The translations under genes and the position numbers were made by a program. A stretch of DNA of 64,000 bases from Gentiana macrophylla (Eukaryota; Streptophyta; Magnoliopsida; Gentianales; Gentianaceae), in the NCBI GenBank assembly GCA_026214975.1, contig CM047806.1, positions 98,913,811-98,977,810 on the forward strand. Direction: 5' to 3'. The notes under the pieces are model-generated. The model saw nothing but the letters and a program-made list of their open reading frames with translations. It was not told the DNA's origin and did no database searches. Every line of letters begins with the position of its first letter. The stretch's first letter is position 1. This document shows positions 48,061 to 60,579 of this stretch, one piece after another.

Positions 48061-48700
48061 AGGATGTAAAATTTGTTTCACCCCCGAGTGTGAAAGAGCT
48101 TTTAAAGAATTAAAAGACAAGTTGATTACCTCGCCAATTCTTATAGCACCCGGACCGAAAGCTCCTTCGAGCTTATGTGTGATGCTTCAATTATGCGCTT
48201 GGTGCGGTGTTAGGTCGAGAGTGGACGGAAGGTTCCAACCCATCTACTACGCTAGTCACACTTTAAACCCAACGCAAGTAAATTATGCAACAACTGAGAA
48301 GGAGTTGTTGGCAGTAGTTTTTGCCATGGATAAATTTAGAAGCTATTTGCTTGGGTCGGAAGTTACAGTCTGGACAGACCATTCTGCATTGAAGTATCTC
48401 GAGCAAGGCCGATGCCAAGCCTCGTTTGATGAGATGGATCTTGATTTTACAAGAGTTTGATGTTCATATCCGGGACAAGAAGGGTAGCAAGAATGTGGTA
48501 GCTGATCACATGTCTCGGCTGACCGATGATCATCAAATAGAGTCGGATGAGATTGGAATTGATTTTCCAACTGAGCAACTCATGACTATTGATGTGTGCG
48601 AGGTTATTCCTGCTCCGATCGAAAAGGTTTCTCCTTGGTTTGCACCTTTTGCAAACTTCTTGAGCGGCAGCGATATCCGGACCTGACCGACATATCGCCA
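48061..48700 (+). pseudogene. Gypsy RNase H (frameshifted)
   Basis: Blocks in order: FKELKDKLITSPILIAPGP, then QPIYYASHTLNPTQVNYATT, EKELLAVVFAMDKFRSYLLG, VTVWTDHSALKYL, and DVHIRDKKGSKNVVADHMSR. The acidic residues of the RNase H core are mostly kept (E of TEKELLA, D of TDHSAL), but two frame changes break the domain. Confidence 0.85.
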
Positions 48701-49860
48701 AAAGAAGAAATTCTTTCGGATTTGAACTATTATGTGTGGGGACGACCCTATTCTCTTCAAGCGTTGTAAGGATGGATTACTCCGTAGTGTGTCCCCGAGT
48801 TCGAAAGGAGAGGACATTATAGAGCAATGCCATGACGGACTGTGGGAGGTCATTATGGAGCTAGGAAGATCTACTGCGAAGATTTTTCATCCGGTTTCTA
48901 CTTGGCGACAATTTTAAGGATACAGAGAGTTTTGTAAAGGTTGTGACCGGTGCCGGCGCACCGTAAACTTTCTCGGCGAATGGACATGCCCTACACCCCA
49001 TTCAACAATGTGAAGTTTTCGACGATGGGGTATTGACTTCATGGGACCGTTTCCATCCTCGTATGGGAACAAGTACATTCTGTCTGCGTTGACTACGTGT
49101 CAAAATGGGTAGAGGCAATAGCAACATCATGGAACGACCACAAGGTGGTCAAGAGCTTCCCGAGGAAAAACATTTTTACACGGTTTGGTTGTCCACGAGC
49201 TCTCATCGGTGATTTAGAACTCTCACTGCAATACTCCATTAGAAAAGATTTTAGAACGATATGGGGTGAAACACAAAAGCTACTACCCTATCACCCTCAG
49301 ACGAGTGGACAAGTTGAAGTAAGTAACCAAGCTCTAAAAGCATTCTTGAGAAGACGGTGAATTCTCATAGGACGGATCGGAGCCGTAAACTGGATGATGT
49401 ACTGGGGCCTACAGAGGCGACTTTCAAAACTCCTATCGGCACATCTCCGTTTCGTGATGGTTTATGGTAAGGCCTCGCCACCGCCAATCGAGCTTGAGCA
49501 CGAGCATTCGAGCTATTAAATTCTTGAACTTTGACACCCGGCTATGCAGAGAAAGCGATTGTTGCGATTGCGAGGAGCTTGATGAGTTCGACTCCAGCCT
49601 ACGAGAGCTCAAGAATCGAGTAAGGAGAGGACTAAACTTCTTCACGACAAGAAAATCAAGCATAGAGAATTCAAAGAGGCGAATGGGTTTTACTATATAA
49701 TACCAGGTTACATCTGCTTCCTGGTAAGCTACGCACCCGCTGGTCCGGCCCCTTTGAAATTTCTCAGTTTTCCTAGTGGAGCCGTCGAATTGAAAAATAA
49801 GCAGGAGAGTTGTTCGAGTGAATGGTCATCGGTTGAAACACTATATTGGTCAACAAAAGG
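48701..49860 (+). pseudogene. Gypsy integrase and C-terminal domain (frameshifted)
   Basis: The zinc-binding H2C2 region is partly readable near 48820-48970 (QCHDG, then CDRC). In the core are [32 protein letters not shown] and YHPQTSGQVEVSN. After the core, FLNFDTRL and then the [18 protein letters not shown] and LKHYIGQQKERPG blocks match the Athila C-terminal domain. Many single-base shifts are present. Confidence 0.85.
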
Positions 49861-50222
49861 AACGACCAGGTGGTTTTCCATCTAAACGACGTCCCTAGTC
49901 AAGACAAATTTCGATCTTTGGAACCCGATGATTTACGTCTCTGTGAATTCTTTGATGATATTGTGATTATCGATGATACACCTCGGCTTGTGGAACTCAA
50001 ACCTAAAAAGAAGAAGAGAAGAATCATAGAACTAAGTGGATACGAAGTTTATCGCTATGGCCAATACGCTTGGCGAGACTTTGTTTTTGTGGGATCCATA
50101 CTATTGACCCCGAGGAAATCAAGAATGATTCCGGAAAGAGGCCTCACCGCCTCGACCGGGTTGAAAATTTTTGGGTTGTCGAGCAAACGACATTAACCAA
50201 AAGCGCTACCGGAGGCAACCCG

Positions 50223-50225
<3 letters not shown>

Positions 50226-50258
<33 letters not shown>
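50226..50258. repeat. A tract downstream of Gypsy 1 pol
   Basis: A run of about 33 A. Downstream, about 1.9 kb without any frame leads to the polypurine tract. Shorter A-rich runs occur at 51690-51740. Confidence 0.8.
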
Positions 50259-50259
<1 letters not shown>

Positions 50260-52111
50260 AAAACTCTACATTTGCATTATACTTTACTCATACTTTGGAT
50301 AATAGTTTTCCAATACTTCAATTGATTTTCATTTTGTTTCACCAAGTCTCGTGATGAATGTTTGAATGTCATTTAAAGGAAACGATTAGAGGTTATCCGA
50401 AAATCCCGAGGAGTACAAAGAAAAATTCAAATGCATCATTTCTTAGATTTAGGTTGTTAGAACAATTTGAAATAACCCTTGAGGATCTGGGTATAAAGAC
50501 TCATAGTTAATACTTTGTCACATATTTCATATCATGACCTAGTCTGCTTTTAAATTTTCAAATAATGTGTGACATGTATTAGTTTAACTACTATGCAACT
50601 AAGGAATAGGAAATTCAAAGCTAACCCGAGTTGAAATTTTATTGTCTAGTCGAGCTCCCGACTATAATTAAGCCCTACTAGGACGGTAACCTAGATATCT
50701 TTTCCTTTTGTCTCAGTAGTTTATTTCTGTCTTTATTCCATGATATTGCTTTGTCTATCATCTTTGTGCCCCTATCCCCGAGGTACGCCTTGTTTTCCCA
50801 TGGTGTGCGGGATTTTTGCGATAGCGATTGTGAGCTTTAGATAAATCGGTTTACCGGTGGATGGTCCACGATCACTGATTTCATCGAGCATTCGAAGGCG
50901 ATTCTAGGCCACTTCCGAATTGCCACTTTCAACCACAATCGCACTAAGTGTTCTTTTTCTTTTTACATTCGCACAACCCGAGGACATGTTGTGATTTAAG
51001 TGTGGGGAGGGAATAGTCGGTTATATGTATCTACCATTTGCTTAAATTATTTTGATTCTATGCTAAATGGGCTAAATTTTCAAATTTTTGTTTATTCCCC
51101 GAGTAAACAATGCATATCTTTGTTCGTTATTTTATAGTCATTAATGCTATATTCCGTATGTTCGATAAGTTAGTTGTTTCACCCAATATATTTTTCACGA
51201 GCCATAGTGAATGATGAGCTAAATTATAAAGCTATATCCCTTTTTGATTAGTGATTTTTGATTATCTTATAAAGTCATGTGCTTAGTGCTAACGTCTGGC
51301 GTATCGTGAGAATTATGATAGTTTGTGTTTATAGCCGAGTATGATATATTGTGAATATCTCAACGCTTGAATGTGATAAGTGAAACATAACTAATGTTCT
51401 TGCACAATAATTAACAAATAAATCATTGCTTGAGGTGTTATGCTCAGTGAGTTTGAATTGCTTTTAGCATGTTAACCACCGCCGCTTTAAATCTCAAAAA
51501 AGTAATCAATTGTGTGTGTCGAAAGTCGGTCGATGATTTGAGTGCGGTAGGGCATTATCTCGAAATGTCCTATACCACTATGATGACCAAAGCTCTCACG
51601 ACAATAAAAGTCACTTATGATTTGAGTAGATAGGGGATTATCTCAAATTTCCTATTCTAGTATGACGGGCAAAAGCTCATTCGATGTGTGTTGAAAAAAA
51701 AAAAAAAGAAAAAAAGTGTGAAAAAAAAAAAAAAAAAGAATCGAAAAATTTATTATTATGAATAAGTTAAGGACTTAGTTATCGTATACCTTATCCCCAG
51801 TATAATGTGATGAGATATGTTGTAGGGATTATCCTCTGAGTATATCGTAATGGCCTTGATATATTCTATCATTCTTTTCGTGATATGTCACGCTTTGTAG
51901 GTACATCTTATAAGTATCATTATTACTAGTTTGAAGGGGGTATTAGCTAGTTTGCTTTGAATTTTCAAGTTTGGACTTAGTGGAAGTTTTCTATGGCTAT
52001 GCACACACATCGGGGTGAACCTCTGATTTATTGAGTATATGTTGTATTTGGCTTTGAGGTGTCTATCTTTTTCGAGCCTTGATTCTTGTTTTGTTTTGCT
52101 CGGACGAGCAA
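50259..52111. other. Non-coding internal region of Gypsy 1
   Basis: No frame of interest. In Athila elements an envelope-like ORF may occupy this place, but I see no trace of one here. A repeated motif around 51540 and 51620 (gattatctc...tttcctat) suggests a local duplication. Confidence 0.5.
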
Positions 52112-52129
52112 AAGCTAAGTGGGGGGAGT

Positions 52130-53620
52130 TGTTTAGGTGATTTTATACGATTTCTAATGTTATATTTTATAACAATTTCTCCATATTCGTATAATTTGCA
52201 TAGAAATCAAGGGTTTAATCAATTATTGAGCAAATGAGTTTTAAAAGTGGTTAAGTGCAAATTTGTGTTAATTATGTGGTTTCATTGATAAAAATCTTTG
52301 AATATGAGATGTTACATTTTGCACGATGTTATCATGAATGTAGTACGCTTGCATGTTAAATGAGGAGCTTAAACGAAGATCGATGAAGATTAAGAAGAAA
52401 GCTCGATTCGAATAAAGAAAGCTCGATTCGATTCGCCCAAACTTGGTGATCAAGTATTTCAAAATATGCCACGTAACATTATATTTTGAGGCCTAAAAGA
52501 TGGATTTTGAGGAAAAGAAGAAGATGCCACGAGTTTACGAGATCAACGGATCAATATTTTCCAACGTACTTCTACCGTAAACCTGTTTTTCGATGGAAAT
52601 TTTACCCGACTTAGAGGCATTTTCAGGGAAGAGTTCTTGACGAAAGTTGTAGATACTAAAATGAGCTTTCCAACGCATTTTGAATCACGCCAATCGGAGG
52701 TCTACAACTCAAGTTATGATTTTTTACCGAATCTGCTGGAATTACGGACGAACCGGAGATATTTTTGCCAAGTTTGATGCATGTTACTCCATGTGCTCTT
52801 TAATGATGATGATGATGAGTCATAACAAACTCCACATGCTATTTTAGTGACTCCTCACCTTCACATGCAAAGTCATTATCACCTCCCACATGCTTATAAC
52901 AAACTTGAGAATATTCCTTAGCATATTCTCCCAAAAATATCTCCTCAACTACAACCTCTCCCTTATACACCTTCCCTCAACTCTCCCTATAAGAACTCCC
53001 TCATTTCCATCCATAAAGGCGCCCTCCTGGTCACTTTTGGCCAAGCTTTTACTTTTCCTGCCTTTTATGTAAATACTCAGAAGGCGTTATGCCGAGAATA
53101 AATTAGAATAGTAGTATCTTGTTGTAATGCTTGAGCTACGGCCCGATTCTCAAATCATAATCGAGGATGATTGGCTAAGGTCTCTAAGCTAGAACCATCG
53201 TTGTGAAGCCACCATCACCGGAATAAATAAGGATTTCGCTTTAATTCATTTTCGTAAGTTATCTTGTTCTTCCTTCATGTTTTACTTTGTTTAAGTGCAA
53301 TGTGTATGAACAATATGTGTGTTGCATGATATTCGAATTTAGATACGGAAGTTGATGAATTCGTAGATTACCGTGAAGGAGAATGATAATATTCTTCCAA
53401 CATACGTAAGTTGAGGGTGAATGTTATTAGATTAGGATTTATATCCATATCTTTGATCCGTAAATGCTTTAGTTGTACCGAGAGTGGTGAACTAATTAAA
53501 AGGCGATGAACCGAAAGGGAAAATGCCTCTTTAGCAGATAATAATCCAAGAACTTACGAATGAATATGTGTCTTTCTTGTTATTTTCGGTTCGTACGGGT
53601 ACTAAGCTCAAAATCTACGT
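52130..53620 (+). repeat. 3' LTR of Gypsy 1 (end approximate)
   Basis: It starts tgtttaggtgattttatacg directly after the polypurine tract. Its first 150 bases resemble the start of the Gypsy 2 LTR (tgttaagggtgactttatacg) with clear divergence, so the two elements are related but distinct families. The 3' end is not recognised. Confidence 0.65.
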
Positions 53621-53872
53621 GCAAGACTATAGTGCCTCCTGGTCCATCACCATCAGAATCAGTGGGATCCGACTAATGATGGGAACTCCTCGTAAAGAAC
53701 TCCGTAATCCATATCTAAAAAGCACACTAACCGATGAGATATAAATACAAAACTTAATCACTAAAACTTAATTAAACTAAAATCGAAATAAATAACACAC
53801 TAACAAATAAGTGAATGTAACCTAACTAATATAATAAGGGATATCTAGGATGCCTCCAGTAGCGCTTTTGGT

Positions 53873-54235
53873 TTATGTCGTTAGCTCGACACGTTGTAAG
53901 CTCACCGGATCAGGCCATTTGACTTTTCTCGCCACCACTACCTCGTGTAAGCTCTGATCAGTAGTGTGGCTGCAGAAACAGCATCTCACACATGGGGTGA
54001 AATCTTTAATAGCTTTCCACATACGCTTGAACTTCCCCATGGGTGACCTCTTCATTCTCTGAGCCCTCTGATGACGCTTCAACTGACGCTCCCTCTCCAA
54101 TTCTTCCATATCCCAACTACCAGCTAGAACTTCTTCAGAAGGATTACCAGTAGCAATCCTCCAAAAACAAAGTTGAGTGAAGACTCGCCGAATTCTTCGA
54201 CTTCCGTAGCACCACACCCTAGGATGTCGAGGCAA
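53873..54235 (-). pseudogene. Open frame after Gypsy 2 integrase
   Basis: A 120-codon minus-strand frame overlaps the end of pol. It is rich in R, K and E at first (ELERERQLKRHQRAQR), then has a cysteine cluster CVRCCFC, and ends at a stop. This may be the natural C-terminal tail of the Athila-type pol in another frame rather than a separate gene. The function is not known. Confidence 0.35.
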
Positions 54236-55500
54236 CGGACATTCAAAGGTCTCTCTTTAGGTTCACCAATATAGTGCTTACACCTTTGGCCATTTACTCG
54301 AAACGGGTCACCACTATAACCACGAAGTTCTAGAACGCCTCCAGGGATGATTTGAAGAATCTCGAAAGGGCCGGACCAACGTGTCCTTAACTTTCCAGGA
54401 AACAGATGTAACCTAGAATTATATAGAAGAACTTGTTCGCCGACATGGAATTCTCTCTTCTTAATCTTAGCATCGTGGAGTAGCTTCATCTTATCTTTAC
54501 TAATCATGGCACTTTCATAGGCCTGGAGTCTGAATTCGTCTAGCTCATGTAACTGCTGTAGTCGATGTTGTCCACAAGATTGGGAATCAAAGTTCAGAAA
54601 CTTTGTAGCCCAATAAGCTCTATGCTCTAATTCGACAAAAAGTGTGATGACATGGTTTCCGTAGACCATTTGATATGGAGATGTCCCCATGTGGGTTTTA
54701 TAGGCGCTTCTATATGCCCAAAGTACATCATCCAACTTCAAACTCCGCCTTTCCGATGACTGCACTTTACTTTTCTCCAGGATTTTCTTAATGCTCAAGT
54801 TGTCTTTTCAACTCCGACCACTAGTCATCGGATGATATGGTGTGCCGCTTTATGACGAACACCATACTTCTCAAGTACTTTCTCTGGGGTCGGTTGCGAA
54901 AATGCGTCCCTTCATCATCGATCAAGGCACGTGGACATCCAAACCTCACGAAGATATTCTTCTTTAAAATTTCATGACCGTCTTATGATCATTGTGAGGA
55001 GTGGCTTGGGCCTCCACCCATTTAGACACGTAGTCTCACGCAGACTAAGATGTATTTATTACCGCAAGATGATGGGAATGGTCCCATAAAATCGATACCC
55101 CATACATCAAAGACTTCGATTCGAGGATGGGTTTTAAAGGCATGTCAAAACGCCTTGTCGAGTACCGGTTCTTTGGCACCTATCACAAGCTTTACTGAAA
55201 AGCTTCAGATCTTTAAAGATCGTAGGCCAATAGAAACCGGATTGAAAGATCTTAGCAACGGTTTTCCATGGACCAAAGTGACCTCCTGTGGGTCCACTGT
55301 GGCACTCAAGCTTCAATAATATCGCGTTGCTCGGATTCCGAACACATCTCCTAAGCAACCCATCTTTACAGATCTTGAAAAGATAAGGTTCATCCCAAAC
55401 GAAATATTTCAAATCGTAGAAGAACTTTTTCTTCTCCCGATAAGACATTTCGGGATCGAGATAACGGGCATGAAGGTAGTTCACAATGGAAGAATACCAT
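54124..55500 (-). pseudogene. Gypsy 2 integrase (broken)
   Basis: The zinc finger region is at 55484-55134 (CHSGPTGGHFG, then KACDRCQRTG, normal H2C2 spacing). The core is damaged between 55130 and 54830. The C-terminal part is a clean 224-codon frame (54798-54124) with LDDVLWAYRSAYKTHMGTSP, the [18 protein letters not shown] and CKHYIGEPKERP blocks. The frame break inside the core removes catalytic residues. Confidence 0.88.
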
Positions 55501-56060
55501 GGAACATCGTGAGGACAACCGCTCTATCAACATAATGTTTTCTAGAGGAAAGTAAAGATCTATATCATCCGGTTCATCCTTTCCTCATTTAACATTCTAG
55601 AAACGTGATCCGCCACTACATTTTCACCGCCTTTTTGTCCTTAATTTGAACGCCAAACTCTTGTAGGTCGTGATCCAACGCAGAGGTGTGCGGTTTAGCC
55701 TCTTTCTTAGTCATCGATACCGCAGCGCGTGATCACCCACACGATCACTTGAGCTCCCAACAAGTAACTACGAAAACTTGTCCATAGCAAAGACTACGCC
55801 GATAGTTCCTTTCGATAGTAGTATAGTTAACTTGAGAGGGGTTCAATGTGTGATCAGCGTAATAGATAGGTCGAACTTCCTTTGACCTTTGCCCTAGAAA
55901 CGGCACCAACCGCATAGTTTGATGCCTCGCACATAAGATCAAATGGTAGGTTCCAAATAAAGCGATATAAGAATTGGAGCGAGATATTAAACGATCCTTG
56001 AGCTCATCAAACGCTTGCTTGCTTGCGCTCATCAAAATTAAACTCAACGCCTTCCTTTAG
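55501..56060 (-). pseudogene. Gypsy 2 RNase H (broken)
   Basis: FDELKDRLIS and PIYYADHTLNPSQVNYTTIE are readable at 56047-55745. After that the frame is lost, and the VTWTDHAALRYL-like region near 55690 is only partly recognisable. Confidence 0.8.
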
Positions 56061-57144
56061 TAAAGTGGACAGGGCTTGGCTATCTTGGAGAAGTCTTGAA
56101 TGAACCTTCAGAAAAGCCGACATGTCCAAGAAAGCCTCTAACTTCCCGCACATTCTTAGGTAGCTCTCATCTTCTCGATAGCTTCTACTTTTGCCTCACA
56201 ACTTCTATACCCTTGGCGGAGACCTTGTGGCCAAGAACTATTCCTCATCTACCATGAAATGACATTTTTCCCGGGCCAAGACTAAGTTCTTTTCCACACA
56301 TCTGGATAACACTCGATCAAGATTGTCAAGGCAATCATCAAAAGATCGACCAAAACCGAAAAATCGCCCATAAAGATCTCCATACACTTCTCTACAAGCC
56401 CATCAAAGATAGCTAGCATACATCTTTGAAATGTGGCTGGGGCATTGCAGAGACCAAATGGCATTCGCCTATAAGCAAATGTACCATAAGGGCAGGTAAA
56501 AGTGGTCTTTTCTTGGTCACCGGATCAATGGGTATTTGGAAGTATCCCGAATATCCATCTAGAAGCGATGAGAATGCGTGTCCCGCCAGACGCCGAGCAT
56601 CCGATCAATGAATGGAAGGGAAAATGATCTTTCATGGTTACCTCATTGAGCTTTCGATAATTGATGCGCATCAGAATCAAAGGACAAGTCTCAAAGCAAT
56701 TTCCTCTCCTTCTCATTCTTCTCAATTGTAATTCCTCCTTTCTTGGGAACTACCTCGAGTAGGAAACCCATTCACTATCGATGATGGCATAAATGATTCC
56801 CATGTCCGTAAGCTTGATGATTTCCTTTTAACGACATCTTGCATATGAGGGTTGAGCCTTCTCTGGGGCTGTCTGACACACTTCGCACCCTCATTCGTCT
56901 TGATCTTGTGCATACAGATGTCAGGAGATATTCCTCTGATATCTCCTACCTGCCAACCAAAGGCTTTTTCATTTTTTCTCAAAACGTTGACCAATTTCAT
57001 TTCCTCCAAACGAGAAAGCTTGGCAGATATAATCAGTGGTAGCTTATCACCTTCTCTTAAAAACACGTACTTAAGATGCTTAGGCAACGGCTTTAACACT
57101 AAATCTGCAGGGGGGGTCCTCCAAACTAGATTTAAGATCTCCAC
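56061..57144 (-). pseudogene. Gypsy 2 reverse transcriptase (broken, catalytic residue changed)
   Basis: The N-terminal block at 57144-56722 has LPKHLKYVFL and FGWQVGDIRGISP. The fingers at 56725-56525 have RINYRKLNEVTMKDHFPF. The palm at 56464-56282 has MPFGLCNAPATFQRCM and the catalytic box FMGDF. In this lineage the box is FMDDF, so one catalytic Asp has become Gly. Together with the frameshifts this enzyme is dead. Confidence 0.88.
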
Positions 57145-57844
57145 TTTTCAACTCAATATCACCGAATTTACTCGTGGTCCCACCGCCAAAGCTTCTTCTA
57201 CTTAATAATTCTTCCTCAAAATCAGCTGCTAACTGATCTAGATTAACCACACCATGAGTATTCAGGTTGTCAACCAATCGCTCATATTCTGCTTCTACAG
57301 CCATGACTTGCTCATCCGTATAGTCGGTGAAATCATCCGTCATATAATCAATGGAAAAGCCGGTTGGAGGGCCGGAGGGTACTTGAATGGACTTTAAGAC
57401 ATTGTAACTCACCTCTTGATCACCAACTCGGATAGTCACTTGCCCACCATCGCAATCGATGAGGGCTCTAGTCGTAGATAAGAAAGGTCTTCCAAGAATC
57501 AGGGGGACGTTTTCGTCTTTCTCTATGTCTAAAACATACCAATCAACTGGAAAGGTAAATCTATCAATCTGAACCAAAACGTCTTTCAGGATCCCTGAGG
57601 CTTTCTTAGAAGATCTATCCGCGAATTGTAAACTCATAGTAGTGGGTTCTAGAAGGCTTTGTAAACCGAGCTGTTTGCATACAGACATTGGCATAAGGCT
57701 TATAGAGGCACATAGATCACACAAAGAATTTGGGAAGACTAGACCTCCCATTAATACTGTAAGTACGAATTTGCCAGGGTCACCTCTTTTAATTGGTAAG
57801 TTTTCATAATTAATCATGGAACAATCCTCACCAATCGCCTCCAT
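57080..57844 (-). pseudogene. Gypsy 2 aspartic protease region, long surviving frame
   Basis: A 254-codon frame includes the Athila-type protease. The active-site region reads LCDLCASISLMP, where the family has DLGAS, so the Gly after the Leu is replaced by Cys. VPLILGRPFLSTTRALID follows as the C-terminal protease block. An acidic linker (EEELLSRRSFGGGT) leads to the reverse transcriptase. The frame's length shows this part decayed less than its neighbours. Confidence 0.85.
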
Positions 57845-57999
57845 GCCTCAAGCTAATTTCTTTTTCAAGACACAACATCCTTGATAAATTTTTTATACTT
57901 AGGCATCTCACTAAGACATCCGATAATGGAAGATTCACTTGAGTATTTTTCAAAAGGTTTAGCACCTTTCGTACTTCTTATCCTCAATCAAAGGAATGT

Positions 58000-59893
58000 T
58001 GCTCTTTCTCGGTGGAAATGGAAGTTTTTAAGGTCATCCTCGAGAAAACCTTCTTTGAGGATGCACTAATGCTCTGTCTTCCAGATCTTTCCAACGAACA
58101 GCTTTTTCAGATTTCTTAGTAGTCGGGGGATCAGCCTCCTGACTTTCGCTTGTTTTTTTAGTCCTCAAGGGATCAGCCACTTGAGGATCACCAAGTCCTT
58201 CACCTCTCGGGATCACCACCGAGTTTTCTCTTGCAATTGAGGGAGTGTAGGTGCTCAGCTTCCCCTCCTGCCTTATCAATGGCAGGAGGGGCTAGTGGTT
58301 TCCCTGATGGGAAGGACCACTAACTTGAGTACCACTTCTCAGATTCATTGCACTGGCCTCCTCTTTACCGTATTGAATTGATGGCACGAGGTCAAGACAT
58401 CGGCCTTTATTCAAGTCGCCTTGAGCAACTTGACCACCCTTGGATTCTTTTCAAAGAAACTGGCAACGCCCTAGTGGTCTCTAAAGCCAACCGCTCAACC
58501 AGATTGCCCAATTTGTCTCTCAAGATTCTTCATCGATCTACTTTGCTCCTCCAACTTAGCTTCAAGATTTGTAGGTTGGGAGGGCCTTGAGAGTTTTGGA
58601 GATTTGGAGCATAGGGTGCTGGGCGGGCCGACTTTGAAATTGAGAGTTTGAATTGGAAGGCCAATTACGATTGAATATTTGCGTAGATTGGAAAAATTCG
58701 AGTTTTGATTCTCGATTAAACCAGGGGTTTCGTTGAAATTATCTTCAATTAAAATTCAATTAGATTGAAGTTTGAAGATGGATTAAACCTTGGTTTTGAA
58801 AATTGCCCTGCCAGAAACCGATTGAACCTTTGATTGTTCTCGCCATAGAATGCATTCACATCCGCATTCTCGTCCGCTCATAGGCAAAATTTAGAAGTGT
58901 GCCCCACCTCGTCACAATTTTGACATGTGACTTGATTGTACTGTCCATAGTCATGAACATCATTCACTTGGTAAGGTGCATGGGAATTAAATTGACATTG
59001 GCCATTCATATGGCCGGTCCGACAAAGAATTTTTTGTCAATACGTAACTCCGAGGGTTCTGTGGAAAAGAAGAAGTTTGATTTATAGGATTGGAAACTTG
59101 AGGTGGTACCATCTGCTTCTGTAGCATGGCGATCAAACTTTGTAAATTGACTTCCTCAACCTTGGGAGGAGGAGGTGCTTGAATTTCTTGATAAGAGGGG
59201 GCATAGTTGTACTTTGCAATGTCCTCAAACAACGCCCATCCTCATCAGCGCTTTCTTGAAATGCCCCACCAGTAAGAGCTATTGACCATGCCTTTTGTAA
59301 GCCTCGGTCAATCCACTCGAAGAATGTATTGACTTGCCTTTCCAAAGGCAAGCCATGATGGGGACATTTTCCGAGAAGAGACTTGAATCTCTTCCAACAT
59401 TCAAAGAACGACTCATTTTCTTTCGATAGAATGTGAAGATGTCGCTCAAACACTCAATGCCTTGGAAGGCGGAAAGTATTGACTTAGAAATTCTCTTTCA
59501 AGTTCAAATTTGTGTGGTGATAGATTCAGAGGGAGAGAGGTGTACCACTCTTTAGCCTCTCCTTCAAGGAAAATGGGAAAAGTTTCACTTGATGGCATCC
59601 TCACTTACTCCTTGGATGCGTGTAGTCCCGTATATCTCTAAGAATGTGTGTAAGTGGGTATGGGATTTTCTTGATTGATAACCATGAAAATAGATGCATC
59701 GCCGCATCATCCGAATAAGTCCTGGTTTTAACTCAAAGGTTTGTGCAGTAATGGCTGGAATAACAATAGCCGGGTTGACTTTGACTTCGCCTGGCATGGC
59801 GTAGTCTGCCAACGTACGTCTATTATCAACGGCCATTATCACAAAGTCAGTGATTTCTCTAGCTAGTTGTTCTTCAAGATCTCGCTCGCTCAT
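58000..59893 (-). pseudogene. Gypsy 2 gag (broken)
   Basis: The N-terminal part is at 59893-59585 (TLADYAMPGEVKVNPAIV, then HLHTFLEIYGT). The middle at 59453-59133 has ENESFFECWKRFKSLLGKCP followed by HHGLP, the strongly conserved Athila/Tat gag block. A Q- and P-rich stretch (59232-58987) follows. A zinc-knuckle region with HTxxCDE-like residues appears on the minus strand near 58905. Frameshifts separate all blocks. Confidence 0.82.
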
Positions 59894-60099
59894 CTCGCGT
59901 AACCGCAGAACGGAAATTTCACCCGCTTGGCCGACTACGGTTCGCTCGGGTCGTGGTGTATAATAACGGTCCTTTTGACTCGAGTTTGCATAAACCGACC
60001 AAAAACAAGTGGAACGAAACCTAAAAGCTAAGAAAGTAAAAGCTTAAACTAAAATTAAAAGCCTAAAGAAAAGAATTTGAAAGAAAGAAAAAAAAGAAA

Positions 60100-60330
60100 C
60101 AAAAGTGTTGAAAAAAGGACCGGACGGACGCCCAAGGGTTTGGACAGCGTCCGGGTGGAATGTGGACTAGACGGGCGCTTAATGGCCCAAACGCCGTGCG
60201 TCTGAGGGCGAGATATTTGAACGGGCGCCCAAATCTTACGGACGCTGCTTAAGAGAATAAAACAGAACAAAGTTGATAATTTTCAATGGACGGGCGCCCA
60301 AGTTCCCGGCGCCCGCTTGGTAAAGGGAAA
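60100..60330. repeat. GC-rich repeated motif in the Gypsy 2 leader
   Basis: The word acgggcgcccaa and close variants (ggacggacgcccaa, acgggcgctta, gacgggcgcccaagt) occur at least five times in about 200 bp. Complementary versions (gacgcccgtc, gaggcgcccgtc) occur in the LTR at 61560-61745. The local GC content is far above the surrounding DNA. Confidence 0.6.
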
Positions 60331-60558
60331 ACTAGAACGAAGCGATAATTTGCGAAACAAAAAAAGGTACGATGGCGAAGGGCGACGAAAAACAGAGAAA
60401 AGATGATCCGATCTCAAAGGAAACTACTAAGGGCGCCTTAAACTCTAATTATCTACTTAACAACTACCTAAAACAATTATCAACTAAAACAGAATTTAAA
60501 ACGAAATAAAACAGAAAACACAAACGGAAAAAAAAAAAAACTAGACAACCGTCCGGTT

Positions 60559-60575
60559 CCCGCAACGGCGCCAAA
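60559..60575 (-). promoter_or_regulatory. Primer binding site of Gypsy 2
   Basis: Minus strand tttggcgccgttgcggg directly follows the 5' LTR. It resembles the tRNA-Asp complement (tggcgccgttgccggg) used by many plant Gypsy elements, with one base missing. Confidence 0.8.
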
Positions 60576-60579
60576 AACA

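Larger units (their letters stand above)
47500..53620 (+). mobile_element. Gypsy (Athila-type) element 1, plus orientation, 5' part missing
   Basis: It enters in the reverse transcriptase at the gap. Order: reverse transcriptase, RNase H, integrase (47500-49850), a long non-coding stretch with A tracts (50226-52111), a polypurine tract aagtggggggag (52117-52128), and a 3' LTR beginning tgtttaggtgatt at 52130. Gag, protease and the 5' LTR must lie in or beyond the gap. The protein blocks are of the Athila lineage, which is also the best match for element 2. The right end at about 53620 is approximate, because the junction with element 2 has no clear signature. Confidence 0.8.

Noticed and set aside
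48343..48853. Several minus-strand frames of 75-106 codons over Gypsy 1
   Set aside because: They are antisense shadows of the RNase H and integrase regions, which are recognisable on the plus strand.
50070..50354. 94-codon frame with a poly-lysine block
   Set aside because: The lysines come from the A tract at 50226-50258. The rest matches nothing.
51688..51740. Interrupted A runs as a retrogene poly(A) tail
   Set aside because: They are inside the non-coding part of Gypsy 1, with no coding sequence upstream that ends there and no target duplication.
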